Positions 19,430 through 31,865 of a DNA stretch of 64,000 nt are shown here, in pieces (position 1 is the first letter of the stretch; every line of letters begins with the position of its first letter). Source of the DNA: Streptomyces sp. 11x1 (lineage in GTDB: Bacteria; Actinomycetota; Actinomycetes; Streptomycetales; Streptomycetaceae); the NCBI RefSeq assembly GCF_032598905.1, contig NZ_CP122458.1, positions 5,047,001-5,111,000 on the forward strand. Direction: 5' to 3'. The notes under the pieces were generated by a model that searched no databases, was not told the origin of the DNA, and was given only the letters and a program-made list of their open reading frames with translations. The translations under genes were made by a program, and so were the position numbers.

Positions 19430-20791
19430 CTACGGAAGCGTCCTACCCAGCAGACCGTCCGGCAGGATCCCGTCCGGCAGGATCCTGCGCGCGTCCCCCG
19501 CCGCGAGCCGCGACTTCAGCCCCGCACCCGAACCCGAACCGTCCCTCGCTCCCTCGTCCTCCAGCATCGGGCAGAGCGCCTTGGTGACGTGGGCGCCCAT
19601 CGCCTCGTCGATCGGGCTCGGCTCCAGCGCCGTGCCGTCCGCGTTGAGGCGCTGGTACTTCATCAGGTTCCAGCCCATGGACAGCTGACGCTTGCCGTCC
19701 GCGCTGGTCAGGCTGATCGTGCCCGCGCCGAAGACCCCGCCGTCATGGCCCCAGAACCGGGCGCAGCCGGGCACGTCGAAGGTGTAGATGCCGAGGCCGT
19801 AGTCGATCGCGGCGCCCGGGCCGATCTCCACCGGAACCGTGCGCCGCATCTCGGCGAGGGACGACCGGCGGAGCAGATCACCGGTGAGCAGCTCGCGGTA
19901 GAAGCGGTTGAGGTCGTCGGTCGTGGAGACGATCGCGCCGGCCGTGTACGCCCAGGACATGTCGTAGACGCTGTAGTCGCGGGGCGGGTCGATGAGACCG
20001 TAGAACGACTCGTACATCCTGGGGTGCGGGCCCTTGATGTACGCGGTGCGCGGGTACGAGGTGTGGCGCAGGCCGGCGCGCTCGATGACGTTGCGGGTGA
20101 TGTACGTCGAGGCCTTCTGGCCGGTGACCTTCTCCAGGATCAGGCCGGCCACGACGTAGTTGGTGTTGGAGTAGCTGCCCGGCTGCGCGCCGGGGGTGCC
20201 GGTGGCGGGGGCCGCGAGGCCCAGCCGTACGAGTTCGCGGGGACCGATCTCCCGGAAGCGGTGCTCGTCGAGGCTGGCGGTGGAGTTCTGGGCGAGGGAG
20301 GGGAAGGCGCCGAGGACGTAGTCGCCTATGTGGCTGGTGTGGTTGAGGAGCATCCGTACGGTGATGGCGTCCCCGCGCTCCCGCCCGTCCTCGTCGCTTC
20401 CGCTGCCCTCGAACAGCTCGGGCACATAGCGGGTGACCGGCGCGTCGAGACGGATCCGGCCCCGCTCCACCTGCTGCAGGAGCGCCACGGCCGTGAACGT
20501 CTTGCTGATGCTGCCGACACGGTGCCGCATGGTCGGGGTGACCTTCCGCCCCGTGTCCACGTCGGCCAGCCCGGCCGCGCCGGCCCAGCGCTCCCGGCCG
20601 TCCCGCACCGCCGCGTACGTGCCGTACATCCCGGCCTCGTGGACCGCGTCGAGCGTCTCGCGCAGCTCGGCCCGGTCCAGTTTGCCCGACGACGCCGACG
20701 ACGCCGGGGCTGCGGCCTCGGCCCCGGGCATCGCCGCGGCCAGCAGAAGCGTGGTGCCCAGCGCGGTCCCGGCGAGCTGTTTGATACGCAC
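19430..20791 (-). CDS. Secreted serine hydrolase, beta-lactamase / DD-peptidase family
   Basis: A 453-residue exported enzyme of the class C beta-lactamase / R61 DD-carboxypeptidase superfamily. The catalytic Ser-x-x-Lys is S94-I-S-K97 (VGSISKTF) and the second motif YSN is at 207-209; GHDGG near the C-terminus takes the place of the third (KTG/HxG) motif. The N-terminal signal peptide is VRIKQLAGTALGTTLLLAAA. I took the GTG at 20789-20791 because GGGGGAG precedes it and it puts the signal peptide at the N-terminus. The C-terminus has a duplicated ILPDG from a tandem DNA repeat (~19454-19485). The true substrate (peptidoglycan peptide, ester or amide) is unknown. Confidence 0.88.
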   Translation of the reverse strand: MRIKQLAGTALGTTLLLAAAMPGAEAAAPASSASSGKLDRAELRETLDAVHEAGMYGTYAAVRDGRERWAGAAGLADVDTGRKVTPTMRHRVGSISKTFTAVALLQQVERGRIRLDAPVTRYVPELFEGSGSDEDGRERGDAITVRMLLNHTSHIGDYVLGAFPSLAQNSTASLDEHRFREIGPRELVRLGLAAPATGTPGAQPGSYSNTNYVVAGLILEKVTGQKASTYITRNVIERAGLRHTSYPRTAYIKGPHPRMYESFYGLIDPPRDYSVYDMSWAYTAGAIVSTTDDLNRFYRELLTGDLLRRSSLAEMRRTVPVEIGPGAAIDYGLGIYTFDVPGCARFWGHDGGVFGAGTISLTSADGKRQLSMGWNLMKYQRLNADGTALEPSPIDEAMGAHVTKALCPMLEDEGARDGSGSGAGLKSRLAAGDARRILPDGILPDGLLGRTLP

Positions 20792-20996
20792 GAGTTCTCC
20801 CCCTCGTTCCTGACGTTCCTGACGTTCGGACGACCCGGGACGGTCAACTCCCGGGCCCTGCCAGGCGATTGTCACGAACAACCCGTGCGCTCCACATCCG
20901 TCCCGCGGACGATCGCTCTCACAGCGGGGCCATGACATCTGTCATGGCCCCGCGGGACGTCACCGGACCAGAGGTGCCAGAGACCGTGACGGGACT

Positions 20997-21911
20997 TCAT
21001 GGGTCGCCACCGACCGCCCGCGAGGTTGCCTCCCCGGCACTCCCCGCCTGTCCTGTCTCCCCGGTCCCCCCGGTCTCCCCCGCCTCCCCGAACCGCGCCA
21101 ACGCCACCCCGCCCGCCACACAGCACACGAAGCCGAGCACGGCCGACCACGCGTACCCGTCGCGGGTCGAGTCGCCGAGCCACGCGACCCCGAAGACCCC
21201 CGGCCACACGGTCTCGCAGATGACCATCGCCGCCGTGGCCGCCGTCACCGAGCCGGACTGGAGGGCCTGGACGAGCAGGAGGTACCCGCCGAGGCCGGAG
21301 ACGACGACGGCGTACGCCGACGGCTGAGCCAGGACCCCGAGGACCGTGGTGTCCGGCAGCAGGCGTACGGCGATCGCGGTGAGGCCGAAGCTCAGGCCGG
21401 CCGCCGCGCCGAGGACGACGGCCCGGCCCCGCCGCAGCCGGCCGCCCACGACCCAGCCGCCCGCCACCACCAGCACCGACGCGACGAGCACCGCCACCCG
21501 CAGCGCGGTGTCACCGTCCCCGTCGCCCGCGCGCCCGGCGGACACCGCCAGTGTCGCCAGCCCCAGGACCACGACGGCCACGGCGGCCCACTCCGCCCGT
21601 CGTGGCCGCAGCCCCAGGACGACCGTGCCGGCCACCGCCGTGACCGCCAGCGACGCGGCCACCGCCGCCTCCACCAGGAACACCGGTGCCAGCCGCAACG
21701 CCACCACCTGCGCCGCGAAGCCGAGCGTGTCCAGTCCCGCCCCCGCGAGGAAGGGCCAGCCGCGCAGCACCTCCACCACGGTCCGCCCCCGCTCGCGCGC
21801 ACCCCCGTCGCCGCGCGCGGCCGCCACCCTTCGCGCGCCCAGCGCCTGCAACACGGTCGCCGTTCCCATGCACACCGCCGCGCACAACGCCCACACCACT
21901 CCCGCCGTCAT
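20997..21911 (-). CDS. Multi-spanning membrane protein, DMT/EamA-like transporter
   Basis: About 304 residues with nine or ten hydrophobic helices (GVVWALCAAVCMGTATVLQALG, FLVEAAVAASLAVTAVAGTV, and so on). Small residues in the helices, the internal two-half pattern and a Gly/Thr/Glu tail fit the drug/metabolite transporter superfamily. The start MTAGVVW (21909-21911) was chosen over a frame extension without membrane character. The substrate is unknown. It is divergent from the beta-galactosidase gene across ~215 nt. Confidence 0.75.
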   Translation of the reverse strand: MTAGVVWALCAAVCMGTATVLQALGARRVAAARGDGGARERGRTVVEVLRGWPFLAGAGLDTLGFAAQVVALRLAPVFLVEAAVAASLAVTAVAGTVVLGLRPRRAEWAAVAVVVLGLATLAVSAGRAGDGDGDTALRVAVLVASVLVVAGGWVVGGRLRRGRAVVLGAAAGLSFGLTAIAVRLLPDTTVLGVLAQPSAYAVVVSGLGGYLLLVQALQSGSVTAATAAMVICETVWPGVFGVAWLGDSTRDGYAWSAVLGFVCCVAGGVALARFGEAGETGGTGETGQAGSAGEATSRAVGGDP

Positions 21912-26107
<4,196 letters not shown>

Positions 26108-26154
26108 CCGCCACAGGCCGACAACCCACCAGAGGCTGGGCGCATTTCAAGGTA

Positions 26155-26182
26155 GGTAGGGGGCAGCGGGTTGCCCCCTACC
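26155..26182 (+). terminator. Hairpin terminator after the beta-galactosidase gene
   Basis: GGTAGGGGGCA (26155-26165) pairs over 11 bp with TGCCCCCTACC (26172-26182) around a 6-nt loop, 48 nt after the stop and only 18 nt before the insertion sequence. Confidence 0.75.
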
Positions 26183-26199
26183 GGCCCGCCCCCTGCCTA

Positions 26200-26219
26200 G
26201 TAGACTGTCGCGACTAAGT
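26200..26219 (+). repeat. IS630 left terminal inverted repeat
   Basis: Matches the reverse complement of the right end (27439-27458) at nearly all positions: GTAGA(C/T)TGTCGCG(A/G)CT. The few mismatches are typical of IS ends. Confidence 0.8.
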
Positions 26220-26292
26220 GTCGTTATGGTTGGTGGAGTTGGTGTCGGGCAGGCTTCGCTTGATGCTTCCGTCCGGCCGGGCAGGGGGTGCT

Positions 26293-27443
26293 GTGTCCTC
26301 GCAGAAGAAGTATCCGGTTGTCTTGAGTGCCGAAGACCGTCGGGCGTTGGAGCGTGTGACGACGACGGGGGTCCGCAGCGCGTCGATGATCAGGCGGGCG
26401 CGGGTGCTGCTCGCGTTGGACACCTCGGCCGGCGAGGTCGCTCCGCGGGCGGTGATCGCGGAGCGGGTCGGGGTCTCGTGCGATTCGGTCCGCCTGATCT
26501 CGAAGCGGTATGCGGAGACCGGCGGCGATGTGTGGGCCACGGTCGGCCGGAAGGAACGCGCACTGCCGCCGGTGCCCTCCCCGGTGACCGGCGAGGTCGA
26601 GGCAAGACTGATTGCGCTGGCCTGCTCGACGCCGCCCGAAGGACACGCCCGCTGGTCGCTGCGCCTGCTGGAGAAGCACGTCGCGCTGGCCGAGGACATC
26701 CCGGATCTGGACCACTCCACGATCGGGCGGGTCTTAAAAAAACGGAACTGCGCCCTCACGTGAAGAAGTGCTGGACCATCCCGCCGGCCGCGAACGCGGC
26801 CTTCGCCGCGGCGATGGAGGACGTCCTGGCGGTCTATCACCGGCCCTTCGACCCGGCGCGCCCGGTGGTGTGCATGGACGAGAAGCCGTACCAGCTGCTC
26901 GGCCACGTCCGTGATCCGCTCCCCGCGCGGCCGGGCCGTGACCGGCGCGAGGACAACGAGTACGTCCGCTCGGGGACCTGCTCGATCTTCTGCTGGGTCG
27001 AGCCGCTGCGCGGATGGCGGCGCGTGGACGCGCAGTCCCGCCGGACCAGGGTCGACTGGGCGCACCAGGTCGAGCACCTGCTGACCGTGGACTATCCCGA
27101 CGCCGCCACGGTCGTGCTGGTGATGGACAACCTCAACACCCACACCACCGCCTCGCTCTACGAGGCGTTCGACCCGGCAAAGGCCTTCGCGCTGGCCCAG
27201 CGCCTGGAGATCCACCACACCCCCAAACACGGGTCCTGGCTCAACATCGCCGAGATCGAGCTCTCCGCGCTCACCCGTCAGTGCCTGGACCGCCGCATCG
27301 ACGACCTCACCGTGCTCAACACCGAACTCGCCGCCCGGCAGCAGCACACCAACAGCAACCAGCGCCAAGTCGACTGGCACTTCACCACCGACGACGCACG
27401 CGTGAAACTGCGCCACCTCTACCCAACCACACGACGAAATTAA
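26293..27443 (+). CDS. IS630-family transposase made by -1 frameshifting
   Basis: The first frame (GTG 26293 to TGA 26763) encodes the helix-turn-helix part (VITERV-like [21 protein letters not shown]). The second frame continues with the DDE catalytic core: first Asp in VCMDEKPYQ, second in [11 protein letters not shown], Glu in LNIAEIELS. The frames join at A-AAA-AAA (26736-26742), a textbook -1 slippery heptamer, immediately after a TTA leucine codon (26734). In Streptomyces TTA is read by the rare bldA tRNA, so decoding there may be slow. The fused product would be about 383 residues. Both frames look intact and the ends are present, so the element may be active. Confidence 0.85.
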
Positions 27444-27458
27444 GCCGCGACAATCTAC
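27439..27458 (-). repeat. IS630 right terminal inverted repeat
   Basis: The inward-reading sequence GTAGATTGTCGCGGCTTAA mirrors the left repeat. It directly follows and slightly overlaps the transposase stop codon (TAA ending at 27443). Confidence 0.8.
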
Positions 27459-27562
27459 TAGTAACACAGCGGCACTGGTTGGCGGTACGTGCGGTCGACC
27501 GCAACCGCCGGAACGTGGAAAAGCCTTCGACGACCACACGCCGTTTTGGCACCCTCCCCGGC

Positions 27563-28663
27563 ATGACCATGTCGTCCTTCGTTCCCGGACTGGAGCTCTC
27601 CCGCCGCTTCTACCTCGACGCCGTACGGCCTCTGCTGGACGCTGCCGCGCCGGACGTGACGCACTCCGCCGCCCGCCTCGGCAGCGGCTCGGAAGTCCTC
27701 GGATTCGACACCGTCCGATCCACCGACCACGAGTGGGGACCCCGCCTGCAGATCTTCCTGCGCCCGCAGGACGTCGCTCGCCACGGCGCCAGGATCACAG
27801 CACTGCTCTCCGAACGCCTGCCGAAAACCTTCGGCGGCTACCCGACGCACTTCGCCCCCGTCGGCGAAGAAGGTGTCGGGGTCATGCAGACAACTGACGG
27901 GCCGGTCAACCACCGAGTCGAAGTCATAGATCCAGGGACCTGGTTCACCGCGCAACTGGGCTTCGACCCGCGTACCGACATCACCCTGGCGGACTGGCTG
28001 GCCATCCCCACTCAGCTTCTCGCCGAGGTCACTGCCGGTGCCGTCTTCCACGACGGACTCGGCCAGCTGGCACCAGCCCGCGCCACCCTTCACTGGTACC
28101 CCCACGACCTATGGCTCTACCTACTCGCCTGCCAGTGGCAGCGCATCTCCCGGGAAGAAGCCTTTGTCGGGCGCTGCGGCGAAGTGGGCGACGAAATCGG
28201 CTCCGCCATCGTCGCCGCCCGACTGGTGCGCGATCTGATGCGACTCTGCCTGCTCATGGACCGCCGCTACCCGCCCTACAGCAAGTGGCTCGGCAGCGCC
28301 TTCGCCCGCACTCCCCAGGCACCCGCCCTCAGCCCGGTCCTCACCGCGGTCCTCGCCGCCACCGACTGGCACACCCGCGAACATCACCTGGCCCGGGCCT
28401 ACGAGGCCGTCGCGGCCACACACAACCAACTCGGCCTCACCGACCCTGTCGACCCTGCCACGCGGCCCTACCACGCCAGACCCTTTCAGGTGCTGCACGC
28501 CGACCGTTTCACCGCGGCGCTGACCACCCGCATCACCGACCCGGCCGTCCGCGCCCTGCCGACGATCGGAAACGTCGACCAGTTCGTCGACAGCACCGAC
28601 GTGCTCAGCCATCCAGAACTGACACGCGCCGCCACCCTCGCAACGGTCTGCTATCCCTCCTGA
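27563..28663 (+). CDS. DUF4037-type nucleotidyltransferase-fold protein
   Basis: A 366-residue cytoplasmic protein. The N-terminal region has the DUF4037 arrangement GSGSEVLGFDTVRSTDHEWG (a GS...D-x-D-like nucleotidyltransferase motif, here FDTVRSTDHEWG) and RLQIFLRPQD; the C-terminal half is helical. The family is thought to belong to the nucleotidyltransferase superfamily but its substrate is unknown. The start is ATG 27563, or ATG 27569 two codons later; no good ribosome site precedes either. The upstream ~100 nt to the IS end is all that remains of its promoter region, so its expression may have been altered by the insertion. Confidence 0.75.
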   Translation: MTMSSFVPGLELSRRFYLDAVRPLLDAAAPDVTHSAARLGSGSEVLGFDTVRSTDHEWGPRLQIFLRPQDVARHGARITALLSERLPKTFGGYPTHFAPVGEEGVGVMQTTDGPVNHRVEVIDPGTWFTAQLGFDPRTDITLADWLAIPTQLLAEVTAGAVFHDGLGQLAPARATLHWYPHDLWLYLLACQWQRISREEAFVGRCGEVGDEIGSAIVAARLVRDLMRLCLLMDRRYPPYSKWLGSAFARTPQAPALSPVLTAVLAATDWHTREHHLARAYEAVAATHNQLGLTDPVDPATRPYHARPFQVLHADRFTAALTTRITDPAVRALPTIGNVDQFVDSTDVLSHPELTRAATLATVCYPS

Positions 28664-28764
28664 GGCCTCCAACTCAGAGCACCCGGCTGCACTCGACAGT
28701 CAGCGCGTGACCGCGACAGCCGGTGTCCGGCCGGATGCTGCCGACACCGGCAAGGGCCACCGCA

Positions 28765-29052
28765 TCACGAGTCGGGCGACGGCCGGTCCACGGCCGACGG
28801 ACCACCCGCGGGCTTCGAGATGACGAACACACCCTTGCCCTGGACCCCCTGGAGAATCCCCTCCGCCACAAGCATCTCGATGGCGGACTTGATGGTGCGA
28901 CGGCTGACAGCACCGCCCGTCTCCTGCTCCAGCTCATAGTGGGAAGGGATGCGGCGGCCGACCGGGATCTCTCCGAGCCGGATGCGCTCGCGCAGGGCGG
29001 ACGCGAGTTGCACGTACATCGGGGTGATGCTCTCACGGTCGATCTCGATCAT
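28765..29052 (-). CDS. Short GntR-family regulator (DNA-binding domain only)
   Basis: A 95-residue winged-helix protein: TPMYVQLASALRERIRLGEI, PSHYELEQETGGAVSRRTIK, EGILQGVQGKGVFV. It lacks any effector-binding domain, as do many Streptomyces mini-GntR proteins related to regulators of integrative elements. It is divergent from the three-gene operon beginning at 29222. Three 10-bp repeats in the spacer are the likely operator for itself and the operon. Confidence 0.85.
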   Translation of the reverse strand: MIEIDRESITPMYVQLASALRERIRLGEIPVGRRIPSHYELEQETGGAVSRRTIKSAIEMLVAEGILQGVQGKGVFVISKPAGGPSAVDRPSPDS

Positions 29053-29100
29053 AAGTTTGAGCGTAAGAGGCTGACTCAGGGCAGCATAGGCCGAGCGTTC

Positions 29101-29130
29101 ACGTACAAAGACGTGCTAGGACGTACCAAG
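29101..29130. promoter_or_regulatory. Candidate GntR operator: three 10-bp direct repeats
   Basis: ACGTACAAAG, ACGTGCTAGG and ACGTACCAAG follow one another without spacing, giving the pattern ACGTnCnAnG at one-helical-turn pitch. They lie between the divergent mini-GntR gene (start 29052) and the operon start (29222). Confidence 0.55.
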
Positions 29131-29221
29131 TTGCGCTACGGTCGGAGACGCCAGCAAGAGGCCCCCGCGACGGGTGCGACCGTCCGGGGGCGTGGCCACC
29201 AGACACGACAAACAGGAGCTG

Positions 29222-29560
29222 ATGACGGTGGGCATTATCCACGCTTTGATGCGCCAGGCACTGGACTTGTTCGCGCCCGGCACCGGCAGACGCCGGGGAC
29301 CCACGCACCCGACGGTAGACATCGCCGCCCTGACCACCCGGGCAGTCCACGCGGCGCCCTCCGGCCTTCCGGCCCACCGCTCCCCATACGGCCTGCACAC
29401 CTTTTTCGACGGCGCCGCGACCGTCATGGTCCGGCCGTACCTGGTCGCCGAGGAGTGGTCGCAGGAGCAGGAATTCGCCCGGCCGTGTCACTCCTGTGGC
29501 CGCACCTCGAGTTGCCCGTCATCACCGCCTCAGGCACGGCAGTTCACGGAGGCGAGCTGA
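29222..29560 (+). CDS. Small Streptomyces-type protein of a GntR-linked operon
   Basis: A 112-residue protein starting MTVGIIHALMRQALDLFAPGTGRRRG, with a central PAHRSPYGLHTFFDGAATVMVRPYLVAEEW. AGGAG precedes the ATG. I recognise the RSPYGL...MVRPY pattern as recurring in Streptomyces genes beside mini-GntR regulators; function unknown. Its stop overlaps the next start (TGATG at 29558-29562), so translation is coupled. Confidence 0.65.
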   Translation: MTVGIIHALMRQALDLFAPGTGRRRGPTHPTVDIAALTTRAVHAAPSGLPAHRSPYGLHTFFDGAATVMVRPYLVAEEWSQEQEFARPCHSCGRTSSCPSSPPQARQFTEAS

Positions 29561-29763
29561 TGACACACGAACAAGCAAGCACCACCGTCCGGCCCGCCGA
29601 GCTTCCCATGCTCCGCGCGTACCGCCTGTGGTTCGACCACACCCGCAAGTGCGACGGCGGCTGCAAGGGCATCCCCAAGGCGCAGGACGGGTGCGAGAGC
29701 GGGCGGGAACTGTGGGGCGCGTACCGCCTCGCGAGGATCGGAAAAGGTGGGGCGGCGTCATGA
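29560..29763 (+). CDS. Small Cys-containing protein (67 aa), coupled operon gene
   Basis: Begins MTHEQASTTVRPAELPMLRA, then WFDHTRKCDGGCKGIPKAQD and CESGRELWGAYRLARIG. CDGGC plus the later Cys could bind zinc. GGAGG lies just upstream. Start and stop overlap the neighbours (TGATG, ATGA), marking strict translational coupling. Function unknown. Confidence 0.7.
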   Translation: MTHEQASTTVRPAELPMLRAYRLWFDHTRKCDGGCKGIPKAQDGCESGRELWGAYRLARIGKGGAAS

Positions 29764-30020
29764 GCTGGATCGTCGAGAGGGCACCCGGGCGCCCCGTGCG
29801 CCGCACCGACGGCCAACGCCTGGCCGTGCCCCTGCGCGTGACCCGTACCGGCGGCCACCCCACCGAGACCGAACTGACCCTCACCCTCACCGAAGCCGAG
29901 CACCTCCACGCCGCCCTCTGCCGAGCCCTCGACGGTCAGCCCCCGCCCCCGGCAGCCCCGGACTGCCGACAGCCGGTGCAGACGTCGCCCGGCACGGCCC
30001 ACCTCACGGGCCGCGTGTGA
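29760..30020 (+). CDS. Small hypothetical protein (86 aa), last gene of coupled operon
   Basis: MSWIVERAPGRPVRRTDGQR, then LRVTRTGGHPTETELTLTLT and EAEHLHAALCRALDGQ: a short beta-rich then helical protein without signal or membrane segment. The ATG overlaps the previous stop (ATGA at 29760-29763). Function unknown; its place in the GntR operon suggests joint control with the two preceding genes. Confidence 0.65.
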   Translation: MSWIVERAPGRPVRRTDGQRLAVPLRVTRTGGHPTETELTLTLTEAEHLHAALCRALDGQPPPPAAPDCRQPVQTSPGTAHLTGRV

Positions 30021-30042
30021 CGGGTACGCCCGTACGGCGGGG

Positions 30043-30924
30043 TCAGCGCAGCAGCAGGTCGGCCAGTCCCGTCAGGTCCTCCTCGCCGTTCCGCTCCGTC
30101 AGGCCGCGGCGCATCAACGCGAAGCAGGGGGCGAGCAGTTCGGGGCTGACGCCCTGCTGCTCGGCGGTGGTCACGAAGGTCGGGATGCCGGCCACCTGCA
30201 TGGCCAGGCTGGAGACGACGTCTCCGGAGTGGTCGCCGCTGCGCAGCCGGGCGGCGGTGAGGTGGACGGACGGGGCCATGGCGACGAGCCAGTCGGCGAG
30301 CAGCGGGGCGAAGGCCGTGGGGTCGATGTCCTCCTCGCGGATCAGGGCGAAGGCGTGCGTGGCCCCGGCGAACATGCCGTACATCGCGCTGAGCAGAGCC
30401 ACGTCGTGCAGAGCAGCGAAGCCCGCGTCCTCGCCGACGTAGGTGGTGCCGACCGGGACGGTCAACGTGGTCCGGTGCCGCTCGAACAGGTGCCGGGAGC
30501 CGCTGTAGAAGACGTAGCCGCCGGCCTCGGGGACGCCGACCATCGGCGGGACGGCCATGATGCCGCCGTCCAGGTAACGGGCGCCCCGCCCCTCGGTCCA
30601 CTCGGCGCGGGCGCGGGCCTGGGCGGGGGTGGTCGTGGTCAGGTTCACCAGGTCGCGGCCGGTGAGGTCGGCGTCGGCCAGGGCCTCGTCCACGGAGGCG
30701 TCGTCCAGCAGGCAGATGACGACCAGGGTGTTCGCCGCGACCGCTTCGGCGGCGCTGTCCGCGACCCTCGCGCCCTCGGCGGCGAGCGGCGCGGTGCGGG
30801 CCGGGGTGCGGTTCCAGACGGTGAGCGGATGACCGGCGGCCAGCCACGCGCGGGCCAGCGCGGTGCCCATCGCGCCGAGCCCCAGCAGGGTGACGGCGGG
30901 CTTCTCGAAAAGGTTCTGTGTCAT
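30043..30924 (-). CDS. NADP-dependent imine-reductase-like oxidoreductase
   Basis: A 293-residue protein of the beta-hydroxyacid dehydrogenase superfamily. The Rossmann motif GLGAMG is at residues 15-20, with WNRTPART soon after, which favours NADP. The helical C-terminal domain has HDVALLSAMYGMF, placing Asp174 where imine reductases carry their proton-donor Asp. Such enzymes reduce cyclic imines or act in secondary metabolism, and they work as interlocked dimers. The start is ATG at 30922-30924; an upstream ATG adds only 12 residues. It is divergent from an HxlR regulator, a common pairing in which the regulator controls the reductase. Confidence 0.82.
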   Translation of the reverse strand: MTQNLFEKPAVTLLGLGAMGTALARAWLAAGHPLTVWNRTPARTAPLAAEGARVADSAAEAVAANTLVVICLLDDASVDEALADADLTGRDLVNLTTTTPAQARARAEWTEGRGARYLDGGIMAVPPMVGVPEAGGYVFYSGSRHLFERHRTTLTVPVGTTYVGEDAGFAALHDVALLSAMYGMFAGATHAFALIREEDIDPTAFAPLLADWLVAMAPSVHLTAARLRSGDHSGDVVSSLAMQVAGIPTFVTTAEQQGVSPELLAPCFALMRRGLTERNGEEDLTGLADLLLR

Positions 30925-31039
30925 GCCGAACAGGCTGGTCACAGGCACGGAAGTGATCAAGTACGTACTTCGGAGTGGGTGGTTACCCTGAGGTGAGCGA
31001 GCACGTCACGGGGATGGCGGATGTCAAAGGGGTGGGGGC

Positions 31040-31384
31040 ATGGCGACGCTGAACCGGCCGGGCGAACCGGACGGACACATCTGCGGGATCGACACCGCGA
31101 TGGAGGTGATCGGCGGCAGGTGGAAGGTCCTGATCCTCTGGGCGCTGCACGAGCACCCGTGCCGCCGCTTCGGCGAGCTGCGCCGACAGCTTCCGGGCGT
31201 CAGCGAGAAGGTCCTGGCCTCCCATCTGCGCGAGATGGAGGCGGACGGGATCGTGCGCCGTGTCTCCTACGACGAGGTGCCGCCCCGCGTCGAGTACTCC
31301 CTGACCGATGCCGGGACCCGCCTCAACGAGGCGCTGGAACCACTGGCCGCCTGGGGCCGGGAGCGGGTTCGGGCAACGCGTTAG
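31040..31384 (+). CDS. HxlR-family transcriptional regulator
   Basis: A 114-residue winged helix: CGIDTAMEVIGGRWKVLILW, FGELRRQLPGVSEKVL, EADGIVRRVSYDEVPPRVEY. The N-terminal cysteine (CGID) is the residue used for redox or electrophile sensing in several HxlR proteins. Divergent from the imine-reductase-like gene, which it probably controls through the ~115-nt spacer. Confidence 0.9.
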   Translation: MATLNRPGEPDGHICGIDTAMEVIGGRWKVLILWALHEHPCRRFGELRRQLPGVSEKVLASHLREMEADGIVRRVSYDEVPPRVEYSLTDAGTRLNEALEPLAAWGRERVRATR

Positions 31385-31617
31385 GCGTTCTCCGCCGCCC
31401 GCGGCTCGCGGCTCGCGGCTGTGGCACCCCTCCGTCCCCGAAGCGCGGCCCTCCCACCCCCACCACCCCTTTGCGGCCGGTTCAAGAACCGCCTCTGCCA
31501 CACCCGTTGACTTCCGCACCCACCGGCTCTACTTTCTGCCAGCCGACACGTTCGGCGAGCCGATCCTTGTTCGAGATATCGACCCTCGTGCCCTCGGATA
31601 TCCATCGAAGGAGCCGC

Positions 31618-31865
31618 ATGCACCCCCTCCCCGCACCGACTCCCCTGGCTTCAGAGGCCGTTGCAGAAGCTCCGCCGTACGCGCCCTCGCCCTCGCGACG
31701 GCCGCGAAGGTCGACCACCACGTGATCAAGCAGCGGGTCGACGCGTTCGTCGCGGCCGGGCTGCCCGAGGCCGGCTACGAGTACATCACCATCGACGAGA
31801 CCGAGTGGCCCGGCGGCATGAAGGCCATCGCCGACTGCATCCACCAGAAGTGGAGCCTGACATGA
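31618..31865 (+). pseudogene. Decayed GH27 alpha-galactosidase remnant
   Basis: GAAGGAG precedes an ATG at 31618 whose frame soon stops, but another frame gives KQRVDAFVAAGLPEAGYEY, ITIDE, then WPGGMKAIADCIHQK. These phrases match, in order, the GH27 barrel segments around 'AGYEYxNID' and 'GGMKALADYIH', with the intervening sequence, the MGWNSW strand and the rest of the gene deleted. It ends in TGA overlapping the start of the GH43 gene (ATGA at 31862-31865). It is a relic of a carbohydrate-utilisation operon whose leader still precedes the arabinofuranosidase. Confidence 0.7.

Larger units (their letters stand above)
26200..27458 (+). mobile_element. IS630-family insertion sequence, apparently complete
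   Basis: A 1259-bp element with imperfect terminal inverted repeats: left GTAGACTGTCGCGACTAA (26200-), right end reading inward GTAGATTGTCGCGGCTTAA (27458 downward). The flanks read CTA at 26197-26199 and TAG at 27459-27461, exactly what insertion into a CTAG target with TA duplication would leave. It encodes one transposase in two overlapping frames joined by an A7 slippery run. It lies between the beta-galactosidase terminator and the promoter side of the DUF4037 gene. Confidence 0.88.
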
